Positions 47,914 through 58,259 of a stretch of DNA of 64,000 nucleotides are shown in pieces. This stretch comes from Prosapia bicincta (taxonomy: Eukaryota > Arthropoda > Insecta > Hemiptera > Cercopidae): NCBI GenBank assembly GCA_036971475.1, contig JBAIZL010000010.1:4673782-4737781 (forward strand), given 5' to 3'. How positions within the stretch are numbered: the stretch's first letter is position 1; every line of letters starts with the position of its first letter. The notes under the pieces are model-generated. The model was not told the DNA's origin. It saw only the letters and a list, made by a program, of their open reading frames with translations, and did no database searches. A program made the translations under genes and the position numbers.

Positions 47914-49035
47914 AGGAAAAAAAAACAAAAAAAAAACAAAGGTAAATAGCGAACATATGTTTCCGTTTGGCGACGCAACAGCCAATTGTACTGGTATCCA
48001 AACGTTTCTTGGTACAAACGAAGGTAAATAGCGAACATTTGTTTCCGTTTTGCGACGCAACAGCCAACTCTAAATGTATCCAAACGTTTCTTGGTACAAA
48101 CGAAGGTAAATAGCGAACATTTGTTTCCGTTTTGCGACGCAACAGCCAATTCTACAGGTATCCAAAGGTTTCTTGGTACAAACGAAGGTAAATAGCGAAC
48201 ATTTGTTTCCGTTTGGCGACGCAACAGCCAACTCTACAGGTATCCAAACGTTTCTTGGTACAAACGAAGGTAAATAGCGAACATTTGTTTCCGTTTTGCG
48301 ACGCAAAAGCCAACTCTACAGGTATCCAAACGTTTCTTGGTACAAAGGTAAATAGCGAACATTTGTTTCCGTTTGGCGACGCAACAGCCAACTCTACAGG
48401 TATCCAAACGTTTCTTGGTACAAAGGTAAATAGCGAACATTTGTTTCCGTTTTGCGACGCAACAGCCAACTCTACAGGTATCTAAACGTTTCTTGGTACA
48501 AACAAAGGTAAATAGCGAACATTTGTTTCCGTTTGGCGACGCAACAGCCAACTCTACAGGTATCCAAACGTTTCTTGGTACAAAGGTAAATAGCGAACAT
48601 TTGTTTCCGTTTGGCGACGCAACAGCCAACTCTACAGTTATCCAAACGTTTCTTGGTACAAAGGTAAATAGCAAACATTTGTTTCCGTTTGGCGACGCAA
48701 CAGCCAATTCTACAGGTATACAAAGGTTTCCTGGTGTAAACGAAAGCAAATAGCGAACATTTGTTTCCGTCTTCGCGAAGCAACAGCCAATTGTACAGGT
48801 ATCCAAACGATTCTTGGTACAAACAAAGGTAAATAGCGAACATTTGTTTCCGTCTTCGCGATGCAACAGCCAATTGTACAGGTATCCAAACGTTTCTTGG
48901 TGTAAATGAAGACAAATAGTGAACGTTTCGCACTTAAAAGACTTTGTGAATCAATAGCCTACCGTCGCAGGTAATGAAACGTTTCCTGGTGTAAACGATG
49001 GCTAATAGTGAACGTATGTTGTCGTCTTATTGGCA

Positions 49036-49611
49036 GAACTAATATTCCTGACCTGCCTGGTAACAGGTGATAAATAAATCCAAAATTAAAATGTTTAAAA
49101 AAATTGTGTTATTGCAATATAATTCTTGTCACTGCTACGTGCACAAAACTATAAGTACTACAAAAATATTAAACGTAATAATACAGACTCGAGAAAAGTA
49201 AACCGAGAAGAATCGAGTCAAGTAAATCGAGAAGAAGGAATAAACAGTTTATTCCCTCTTAAGCATTATTATATAAGAATGACTAAGCGATAATAAGGCG
49301 ATACACAAGGATCACACAAAACCAGAGGGCGTAGGGCTGAGGGCTGTGGGCTGTGGTTGCATTTACCGCACGATTACCCTAAAAACGCAAAGCATTCACC
49401 GCCCACACCCTTCCCTTTAAAATATCTCTAACCTGAATCAACGTAAGCCTATGCCTTGTTGCTTTTTATAGTAAAAGTAAATTATATCCCTCATTACTAT
49501 AATAAACTTCACTAGTGCTGCAAGAATTAGGAAATATCAGTAATGCAACAAACAACCTCAAGACAAACTTTAAAAACTGTAAAAATGACCACAAAAAGAT
49601 GATGGGAAAAT
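49036..49611. other. Unique sequence between two arrays
   Basis: No gene recognised. A small direct repeat, AGTAAAYCGAGAAGAA, occurs twice near 49198-49235. GGGCGTAGGGCTGAGGGCTG at 49327 is a short G-rich patch. Confidence 0.5.
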
Positions 49612-51080
49612 ATAATAACATCGATAGAAAGAGGTCCAAGCAATCTTGTTAAGAATGAAAAGGTTTTGTCGGTGCGAGAGGCAACACATAGACAACTCTC
49701 TCCTACACCGGTAGAGATAGCGATCTATAATAAATAATTTTGTAAAAGTGAAAAGGTTTCGTCAGGCACACATAGACAACTCTCTCCTACGCCGATAAAG
49801 AAGAGGTGTAAATAATCTTGTGAAGAATAAATATACTTCGTCAATGCGAAGAGTAGATAATAGACAAATTTCTCCGTTGACGATAAAAAGAAGGTTTAAG
49901 TAATCTTGTAAAAAGGGAAAATGTTTCGTCAGTACGAAAGGCGGTATATAGACAACTACAATACGAAAGGCAGTATATAGACAACTACCTACTACTACAG
50001 AGAGGTCTATAATAAAGATTGAAATAGCTTCATCATTGCTCATAGACAACTCTTTTCGATGCCGGCAGAGAGGTTTATATGATCTAATAAAGATTGAAAT
50101 AGCTTCATCATTGCACATAGACAACTCTCTCCGATACCGGTAGAGAGGTTTATAATAAAGATTGAAATAGCTTCATCATTGCTCATAGACAACTCTCTCC
50201 GATACCGGCAGAGAGGTTTATATGATCTAATAAAGACTGAAATAGCTTCATCATTGCACATAGACAACTCTCTCCGATACCGGTAGAGAGGTCTATAATA
50301 AAGATTGAAATAGCTTCATCATTGCTCATAGACAACTCTCTCCGATACCGGCAGAGAGGTTTATATGATCTAATAAAGATTGAAATAGCTTCATCATTGC
50401 ACATAGACAACTCTCTCCGATACCGGTAGAGAGGTCTATAATAAAGATTGAAATAGCTTCATCATTGCTCATAGACAACTCTTTTCGATGCCGGCAGAGA
50501 GGTTTATATGATCTAATAAAGATTGAAATAGCTTCATCATTGCACATAGACAACTCTCTCCGATACCGGTAGAGAGGTTTATAATAAAGATTGAAATAGC
50601 TTCATCATTGCTCATAGACAACTCTCTCCGATACCGGTAGAGAGGTTTATAATAAAGATTGAAATAGCTTCATCATTGCTCATAGACAACTCTCTCCGAT
50701 ACCGGCAGAGAGGTTTATATGATCTAACAAAGATTGAAATAGCTTCATCATTGCACATAGACAACTCTCTCCGATACTGGTAGAGAGATTTATAATAAAG
50801 ATTGAAATAGCTTCATCATTGCTCATAGACAACTCTCTCCGATACCGGCAGAGAGGTTTATATAATCTAATAAAGACTGAAATAGCTTCATCATTGCTCA
50901 TAGACAACTCTCTCCGATACCGGTAGAGAGAGTGGTCTAAGGATAAACTTGTAAAGAGCGATAGAGCTTTAAAATTTCGAGAAGCACCACATAGATAACG
51001 GTTTCCGATGCATGTAGAGAGAAATTCGAAGTAATCTAGCAAAGAATGATGTAACTTTATTCGTGCAAAATGCAGCAAGT
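49612..51080. repeat. Tandem array, 143-bp dimer (68 + 75 bp subunits)
   Basis: Core subunits share GAAATAGCTTCATCATTGC, CATAGACAACTCTCTCCGAT and ACCGGTAGAGAGG, and end either TCTATAATAAAGATT (68 bp) or TTTATATGATCTAATAAAGA (75 bp). They alternate to give a 143-bp period (50040, 50183, 50326), though two short subunits in a row occur near 50560-50690. Each subunit contains a hairpin: CTCTCTCCG, loop ATAC, CGG-T-AGAGAG. Edge units at 49612-49980 and 50936-51080 are diverged, with AGTAATCTTGTAAAAAGGGA in place of ATGATCTAATAAAGATTGA. Confidence 0.93.
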
Positions 51081-51918
51081 GATCAAATCTACAGATAACC
51101 CCCAATATTCTTGACTATCTGTGTTCTTGGACGAGGGCACGTACCTTACTTTATCCAATGCCATCTCTATCATTCTCGGCCAAGCCTCCCAGTAGATAAT
51201 GCTGAGCTTGGAGGAAGGGATAAGAGGAGCCGCTTAGGTCCCTTACTTCACTTTCACCAAATTTCTTATTTTATACTCTTTACAAACACACATGTATTTA
51301 AATGTATAGTAAAACAAGCATGACGTTTTTTAGTTTCTGGCTTAATATATCTATTATAGATAAGAAAGTAAATAATTTGCATTAAGAAATGTGTTTCAAT
51401 GTGTACAGATCTTTTATTCTTTAGTTACCAACTAAAAGAGTCTCGTTTAAAACATGTTTCATCTTTACGGTTTATTCTAGAAGTTAGATACCGGGAAGAG
51501 TGGATTATGAGCAAATTACGGCTTGGAAGCGATAAATTAACTAAATCTAACAAAAAAAAAAAATTTGTACCGTGGTACATCTACAGACATTTTGGTTTAA
51601 CATTTACGATAATTCAACAAAATATTAGAAATTTTCAAACGGATTTTTGTCAACTACATTAAAACCATGAAGATAAAAAAAAACCTGCGGAAATAAAATT
51701 TTTGTTAAACATTTTTCTCACAGGATAAATTGCAACCGAGATAGAAGATATGGCTGTTCAACAAATATGTTGAAAAGGTTTAATAACTTACAAATAACAC
51801 AAACCATCTACTCAGTTCTCTGAAAACATTCGTGAAAATATTTTAAAGTATCTTTAGAATGTGTTAACCATTTGTTTAAGTTATGACATTATGAGTACAT
51901 TTTTTATCAAGTCAAAAT
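51081..51918. other. Unique sequence, no gene supported
   Basis: A short inverted pair, AAGCCTCCC and GCTTGGAGG (51182-51215), could fold. The 70- and 87-codon plus-strand frames (51111 and 51399) show no domain. Confidence 0.4.
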
Positions 51919-52303
51919 TTAACTAATGCTTGTAACCACTTTACAACGTGCTAACAGCCACTTTGTCTCGGTGTCTTTACCCTCGGACTTTGCAGCATTT
52001 CCAGTCGATCGGACAAAGAAGAGACATAAAAGCGGGCTTAGGAACGACAAATGGCCGGATATTCGTAGCCGCGCTGTTTTCTTACATATTTTTACGCCCT
52101 GCTCTTGCTTCCGCATCATCACCATACTTGCCATTTGCGATTCCCGCATGAATGTTTCCCCTATTATAATACGGTCCATAAACACGGTATGTCTGTCGGT
52201 AAGGACATTCTTAAGGAAAAGCGGCGTAAAAAAAGGAAACGATGTAATAAATACACAGTATTCTGAAATTTCTGTTTTTTTTCTTGACGACACAGATTAC
52301 TAA
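51919..52303. other. GC-richer block open on both strands; possible exon
   Basis: This is the longest non-repetitive open stretch in the window: 125 codons from an ATG on the plus strand (51926-52303) and 124 codons on the minus strand (51919-52293, no ATG start). On the minus strand the part reading NVLTDRHTVFMDRIIIGETF and on to QGVKI is preceded by a pyrimidine-rich tract ending in AG and followed by GTAAGA, so it could be an internal exon. I recognise no domain on either strand. Double-strand openness fits chance in a GC-richer patch or an old element fragment. Confidence 0.25.
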
Positions 52304-52333
52304 ACCTATACGATCAGCAAATGAACCACAATC

Positions 52334-52337
<4 letters not shown>

Positions 52338-52411
<74 letters not shown>
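52338..52411. repeat. (AT)n microsatellite
   Basis: About 74 bp of uninterrupted AT dinucleotides. Confidence 0.95.
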
Positions 52412-52415
<4 letters not shown>

Positions 52416-52880
52416 GAATTGCGTCTCAATGAGCAGGTGTTGCTGAAAATACAACACTAAATTTAAAATATGTTTATATATACTAAAAATTATAAATCTT
52501 TAGTAAAGTTAATTAACTAAAATGTATACACAATAATGTTTACAGACCAAATAAAAAGTAATGACATTAGCAAACACCATAATAGATAATGTCTAGCGTA
52601 AAGGTAGAAAACTAGAATTGTGTAAAAATAAATAATACTCAAACATCCACAGAAAAAAATAATTATTAAAGAAAACGGTAAATCAAATTTTAAAACTAGG
52701 ATATTTCATGTATCTTTAGATTTAAAGAATCCTTACTGTAATTATAATTATATAAAAGTAAACGAATCAACCGTTTAAGGAAATTAAAACCAATGCAAAA
52801 CATTAACAAATTTTAAAAATTAAAAAAACGTGAAGAATTAGAAAACCTTAATTAGTAGTTTCAGTGTTACCCCCAAGTTT
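52412..52880. other. Unique AT-rich sequence, nothing recognised
   Basis: Very A-rich low-copy sequence without frames, arrays or inverted repeats I can support. Confidence 0.5.
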
Positions 52881-53670
52881 GGCCTTACTTTTCCTACCGT
52901 TTAATTAGACATATTTCACAAACCTAGCACTGAGGTCGCATAGTACCATGGGATTGTGAAGCTCATCATCGTAGGTGGAAACCCACTTTACTCACAGTAC
53001 TACCTTAATTTTGTCATTGTTTAATTAGACATGTTTAAAAGCCTTAACGATGCGATGTACTCATGTCCTGCCTCTCTGATCGTATTGTTAAATTAGACAT
53101 ATTTCACAATCCTAACACTGCGGTCGCATAGTACATAAGATTGTGAAGTTCATCATCGTAGGTGGAAACCCACTTTACTCACAGTACTACCTTAATTTTG
53201 TCCTTGTTTAATTAGACATGTTTAACAGCCTTAACGCTGTGATGTCCTCATGTCCTGCCTCTCCGTTTGTATTGTTAAATTAGACATATTTCACAATCCT
53301 AACACTGCGGTCGCATAATACATGGGACATCGTAGGTAGAAACCTACCTTACTCACAGTTCTACATTAATTTTGTCATTGTTTAATTACACATGTTTAAC
53401 AGCCTTAACGCTGCGATCTCCTCTTGTCCTGACTCTCCGTTCATATAATTAAATGAGACATATTTCACAATCCTAACACTGCGGTCGTATAATACATGGG
53501 ACATCGTAGGTGGAAACCCACTTTACTCACAGTATTACCTTAATTTTGTCATTGTTTAATTAGACATGTTTAACAGCCTTAACGCTGTGATGTTCTCATG
53601 TCCTGCCTCTCTGATCGTTTTGTTAAATTGGACATGTTTAACAAATGTAACGCTACGGTCGCCACCGTCC
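52881..53670. repeat. Tandem array, ~187-bp unit, ~4 copies
   Basis: ATATTTCACAA-type starts lie at 52911, 53099, 53286 and 53460, spacings of 188, 187 and a shortened 174. Each unit is a diverged dimer. One half begins TTAAATTAGACATATTTCAC and includes CTAACACTGCGGTCGCATA. The other begins TTTAATTAGACATGTTTAAC and includes CTTAACGCTGTGATGTCC. The unit also contains CATCGTAGGTGGAAACCCAC and ACTCACAGTACTACC. Confidence 0.92.
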
Positions 53671-54812
53671 TACCTTATGTTTCCCCTTTTTAAATAAAAA
53701 CACAGATTTAATTCGTAAAGAAGGACGTATACCTGAGTGTACGAACGTCTACGCAGTAGCGCTATTCGATGTAATATAAACATCGGATAGTAGAACTATC
53801 AGCCAATATTGTGACTCCATTAAATTTAATAACCATCTCAGAGCATGATTAATACAATTAATAACTTACCTCAGCGTGATACTGAACAAGATAATAGGGT
53901 GCAGCTAATGACCAGACCAAAACACTCTTTGAAAGTAAGGGGAACAACGATGTGTCACAGGCGGGGCCGTTGCCGTTTCATTCGGAACGCGGTTTACTTC
54001 GTTTTCTGACAAAAAAAAAAAAAAAAAAAAAATACTTGTTATTTCCCTTTTCTACGAAAATGACTTTGTAATAGTTATGAGCTGAATAAAATGTGAATTT
54101 ATGTGTCAGAATGTTCAGTTTTCCTTTTTAATATGTGAACATACACATTGCAGTTAATTGGGAAATGATACATGCTTAAAAATAGATTAGTCTAAGTGCC
54201 CGCTGTCCGCTCTGTGTCATGTTGGTGTACTCATGTTCGCATTACCATTATATAAATACGTTTTTTTAAATATTTGATGATTTGGTTTTGCTATTGCTTT
54301 TGTTGATAATGCAAATGCATTTTGAACAACTGATGGTGTGAAAAACGCTGCCGTTGATTAGTAGTTATTCGTGATAACTTCGTTTAAATAGGAATAAAAC
54401 AACTATACGCCACATACGCGTGAGTTTCTATTTACACCAAACAAGCATTAAAAAAACAGTACATGTCTAAGCGAACATTAATATCCACTAAACATGCATT
54501 AATTTACCGCTTACTATTTACAACACCAAATAAACAACCATTTAATAAAAAATACTCATATTTACACCATATAAACATAAATTTATTAGGAATTTGGTTT
54601 AAACTTTATAAATCACAACATAAGTAAATCCCAAATGCCTACGAATTAATAACAGAAAAGCAGACACAATTCAACACACGTGCAACAGTTATTACTAAAT
54701 AAGACGCTAATATCATGCACACAAAGCGTTTTACTAATTTTAAACATTATTGTCAAACCCATATTAATTTTTATTGAACGCACAAGAATCTGCACTACAA
54801 AAAATAAATAAA
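53671..54812. other. Unique AT-rich sequence with a 22-A run
   Basis: No supported gene. A perfect run of 22 A lies at 54011-54032, preceded by GC-richer sequence (GGCGGGGCCGTTGCCG and CGGAACGCGG). This could be the tail of a plus-strand retroposed sequence but no body is identified. From about 54420 to 54560 there are loose repeats of TATTTACACCA and AAACAAGCATTA. Confidence 0.4.
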
Positions 54813-55550
54813 CCAATATGTCTCGAAGCATGGAAACGAACATGTCTTGTAGGAAATACAATATCGAAGGAAACATGCCTTGATTCAAATATAGTATGAT
54901 CAGCAATATGTCTTGAAACATGGAAACGAACATGTCTTGTAGGAAATACAATATCCAAGGAAACATGCCTTGATTCAAATATAGTATGATCAGCAATATG
55001 TCTTGAAACATGGAAACGAACATGTCTTGTAGGAAATACAATATCGAAGGAAACATGTCTTGATTCAAATATAGTATGATCAGCAATATGTCTTGAAACA
55101 TGGAAACGAACATGTCTTGTAGGAAATACAATATCCAAGGAAACTTGCCTTGATTCAAATATAGTATGATCAGCAATATGTCTTGAAACATGGTAACGAA
55201 CATGTCTTGTAGGAAATACAATATCGAAGGAAACATGTCTTGATTCAAATATAGTATGATCAGCAATATGTCTTGAAACATGGAAACGAACATGTCTTGT
55301 AGGAAATACAATATCCAAGGGAAACATGCCTTCATTCAAATATAGTATGATCAGCAATATGTCTTGAAACATGGAAACGAACATGTCTTGTAGGAAATAC
55401 AATATCCAAGGAAACATGCCTTGATTCAAATATAGTATGATCAGCAATATGTCTTGAAACATGGTAACGAACATGTCTTGTAGGAAATACAATATCGAAG
55501 GAAACATGTCTTGGTTCAAATATAGTATGATCAGCAGTATGTCTTGAGAC
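54813..55550. repeat. Minisatellite, 90-bp unit, ~8 copies, open in two minus-strand frames
   Basis: GGAAACGAACATGTCTTGTA recurs every 90 bp (54832, 54922, 55012, 55102, 55192, 55282, then 55373 and 55463 after one inserted G near 55321). Units mostly alternate TATCGAAGG with TATCCAAGG, a 180-bp dimer pattern. Ninety bases is thirty codons, and two minus-strand frames are stop-free. One reads MFVSMFQDILLIILYLNQ-type hydrophobic repeats; the other reads RHVRFHVSRHIADHTIFES. The inserted G switches between them, producing a 264-codon frame (54764-55558). A transcript encoding a hydrophobic 30-residue repeat is possible but unproven. Confidence 0.95.
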
Positions 55551-56007
55551 AAACACAATATGGAAACAATGACTAATTTTCATTCTTGAATTTTGTGGCC
55601 CATTACGTTCGAAGAATTTTAATTAATCACTGTAACAATAGTTAATTACTATCCGAACTTTAAATTTTGTAAATTTGTGAAAAGTTATTGAGACAGAACG
55701 TTTTCGATCGCTATCAGTGTCTTCTGCTTGGGGATGTCGGATCAAAGACAGGTTTTCCTATATATTTATCGGCTTGAACTGTAAATCCTGCAGTTACTTA
55801 ATGCCCACTTGCATTATTTCTTCCCTTGCTGTGCAGTGACATGTAAAGAATTTAGCCTATAATTATTTATACAAATCTGGGTTAAAAAATTCTATTTGGG
55901 TCATAAAATATTTAAAAAAATATCATTTTAAAAAAAACTATGAAAAACCTTCAGGAATTAAAAAGTAAAAAATTGCAGTTTTTTTATTCTACATCTTGAG
56001 AGTTTTT
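55551..56007. other. Unique AT-rich sequence
   Basis: The segment 55680-55730 (GAGACAGAACGTTTTCGATC, then GCTATCAGTGTCTTCTGC) is GC-richer and resembles the kind of sequence found near retroelement 3' ends, but I cannot assign it. No gene is seen. Confidence 0.4.
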
Positions 56008-56209
56008 TATAAATTAAAAGTTTGCTATCATGTGGCAAAAGAAGTCACTACTTACTAATATTTTTTAACAGACGCGTTTCGCACTAGGTCAGTGAACTGT
56101 TCAATCTCTCAGCATTGAAAAATGTACCGACCTAGTGCGAATCGCGTTTGCTAAAAAATATGAATACTTGTCTGTTGCCAAGTTATAGCAAAAGTGTAAT
56201 TTAAAACAA
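56008..56209. mobile_element. MITE-like long inverted repeat
   Basis: The left arm (56008-56093) and right arm (56126-56209) are reverse complements around a loop of about 32 bp. The inner 19 bp match at 18 positions (ACGCGTTTCGCACTAGGTC against GACCTAGTGCGAATCGCGT). Going outward, TATTTTTTAACAG pairs with TTGCTAAAAAATA, then TGGCAAAAG with TGTTGCCA, then TTTGCTAT with ATAGCAAAA, then TAAATTA with TAATTTA. It has no coding capacity. The outer boundary is AT-rich and no target duplication is clear. Confidence 0.6.
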
Positions 56210-57156
56210 AATATGCTTGAGAAATGAAATTTTCTAAAAGAAAGTACAACAGAATATTTGTAATCTACGCCAAATTGTGCCTGAACTAAAAAGAATAAAA
56301 CATGGGATCAATATGAAGGTAGATCAAGTGCTAATGAGCGTACTTTCCTATCTGAACAATACCAACTCCCAAAACGTTAGATGTTTTTAGTACTTAACAT
56401 ATATTTAATATCTCGAAGTGAGTTTGTTACAATTCTCTAACCAACTTTAGAAATAATTTTGATATAATTTTAAGAACTATGGAAAACAATTTGAAATTTC
56501 ATTTTTAATTTAGTTTATATTGTAATAAATAAAATACTTTCTTTATTTTTTATAAAATAAAGGCCAATATAAAAAATATAACAATAAAAACTGTCCCATG
56601 AAGAAGTCGTCCAGACTGCGGCTATAAGTAGGGAGATGAAGAAATACGGCGAAAATTGTGCAACAAATCATAGTTAAGTGAACGTTTCAAACTCGCCGGT
56701 CTGTCCTCATAACTGTATATTTCTACAATTTACGATCAAGTCGGGAACACAGACGGAACGATGTGTCTCTCCTGATAAGGGTTGTTCTTATTGAGATCGA
56801 TAAATTAAAATAACTCGGGATCATCCGGTGTTGCCAACTTGTCAAAGTGTCGTTACAGTGGTACCACTGCGGCAACAAACATCTCTTTACTAATGTGCAT
56901 CACGTCCGCCCGCGGCAATCTGTTTTGCCCCGTAATAACTTGAGTACAGAGTGTTTGTTTAGTGTTCGACCTCCTGCGCTCTTGGCGACATATGGCACAG
57001 TACTCAGTGCATTCATCATTTTCCTTTGCCTTTATTTCCACCATTACATTTTACATCATTAACATTACACTGAATAACACTTGTTTAAACACAACGGATG
57101 TTATTTTATTTATATTCATTATCATACGAAACAATAAAAACAATTTTTCTCTACAG
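56210..57156. other. Unique sequence, no gene called
   Basis: AT-rich up to about 56580, then moderately GC-richer around 56820-57000. Overlapping frames of 63-71 codons on both strands at 56847-57062 show no domain. Confidence 0.4.
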
Positions 57157-57230
57157 TGTATCCTGTGAATTTAGAGTCTTGAGGTGTATTGGGTTCAGAC
57201 TCCCTGCTTCAGGGAAGAAACCAGGCGTAC
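57157..57230 (+). CDS. Candidate 74-bp internal exon
   Basis: The segment is bounded by a strong acceptor (CAATTTTTCTCTACAG ending at 57156) and a consensus donor (GTGAGT at 57231-57236). One of three frames is open, reading VSCEFRVLRCIGFRLPASGK and on to KPGV; the other two contain stops. The open frame continues to 57379 if not spliced. No protein family is recognised, and a short exon-like match to splice consensus can occur by chance in 64 kb. It could equally be a noncoding-RNA exon. Confidence 0.22.
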
Positions 57231-57537
57231 GTGAGTTATCATTAGGAATTCCTATTTCTATAAATCCAAACCAAGGATTCAAGGACGCAGAGAGTCCTTT
57301 TAAAAATGTGAAAAACGAGCAAAATAACCGAAATCCTCTATGTCTAATTTGCATGAAGGGATGGCGTCATAATGATTAATTTCTTCTGTCACTCTAAATA
57401 TTACATTGTGACAAACTGCTTTTTTACAGCCAGTTTTTGAAGACAGTTTCGTCAGTCTTATTAGCTTCATTACTTTTTTTAAATTTTTTTCAACAAACTA
57501 GTAATAATAAATCGAATTGAAGATATTTCTTTTTCCT

Positions 57538-57568
57538 GGCGGAAAAACCATGTGTGGTTATCATCGCC
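57538..57568 (-). mobile_element. Hairpin fragment shared with the 82-bp satellite inserts
   Basis: The plus strand folds as GGCG-GAAA-AACCA-TGTG-TGGTT-ATCAT-CGCC. Its reverse complement matches the satellite inserts at 44763 and 47883 at 28 of 31 positions, and both go on into CAGGAAAAA. The stem pairs are kept while the loop differs, as expected for a structured element end. On the minus strand, sequence upstream (57569-57800) is very AT-rich and contains no reverse transcriptase. It is likely a degraded retroelement 3' end, family unknown. Confidence 0.55.
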
Positions 57569-57599
57569 AAACATCAGCAAAAGAAATACCAAAATAGTT

Positions 57600-57800
57600 A
57601 CATAAATCAAAATATAATTAAATAAAATAAATAAAACAAAACAAAACAGTAAATAACAAAAATAAATATGCTACAATAAATATGCAACAATAAAGAAAAA
57701 CAAAACAATAGATAACCAAACAATAAATAACTAAACAACGTAGCAATAAATCTATATACAATATAAATAACACTTGATGTAGAAAATAAATAGGTTAACA
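57600..57800. repeat. AAATA/ACAAA-rich low-complexity tract
   Basis: Almost entirely A and T with regular AATAAATA and AAACAAAAC motifs. Simple low-complexity sequence; frames here are artefacts. Confidence 0.8.
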
Positions 57801-57825
57801 ATAATAAAACTCTATATAATAGATT

Positions 57826-58259
<434 letters not shown>

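Larger units (their letters stand above)
44736..47960. repeat. ~3,120-bp second-level repeat carrying a non-satellite insert
   Basis: An unusual unit in which most of the satellite sequence is replaced by a hairpin and a poly(A)-rich tract occurs twice, with GTGGCGATGATAACC at 44761 and 47881, 3,120 bp apart. That equals 38 x 82 plus the net indels between them (an 8-bp longer insert unit and one 78-bp unit). Both copies share the flanking unit with TTTCTGGGTACAAACAAAG. The insert and its neighbours were therefore amplified together as a block, within the older, more variable right part of the array. Confidence 0.85.
32852..49035. repeat. 82-bp satellite array, ~195 copies, ~16 kb
   Basis: The unit runs GAACATTTGTTTCCGTTTGG, CGACGCAACAGCTAACTCTA, CAGGTATCCAAACGTTTCTT, GGTACAAACGAAGGTAAATA, GA, with an 82-bp period held almost throughout. 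The core type has AATAGAGAAC with CAGCTAACTCTAC. A second type has AATAGCGAAC with CAGCCAATTCTAC and predominates near both ends. The outermost units share the older CCGTCTTCGCG in place of CCGTTTGGCG (near 32866, 48768 and 48852). The unit contains CGTTTGG and its complement CCAAACG 32 bp apart, and a TCCAA/TTGG foldback. Because 82 is not a multiple of three, stops fall in every frame, and the overlapping 78-codon minus-strand frames are artefacts. Confidence 0.98.

Noticed and set aside
32972..48866. Hundreds of overlapping 78-codon minus-strand reading frames in the 82-bp array
   Set aside because: They start at TTG rather than ATG, repeat every 82 bp and arise because each unit carries the same stops. 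The unit is not a multiple of three. There is no evidence of coding.
32852..49035. CENP-B-box-like motif in the 82-bp satellite, which would suggest a centromere
   Set aside because: CTTCGTTTGTACC on the minus strand has the TTCG start but lacks the required A and CGGG positions of the CENP-B box.
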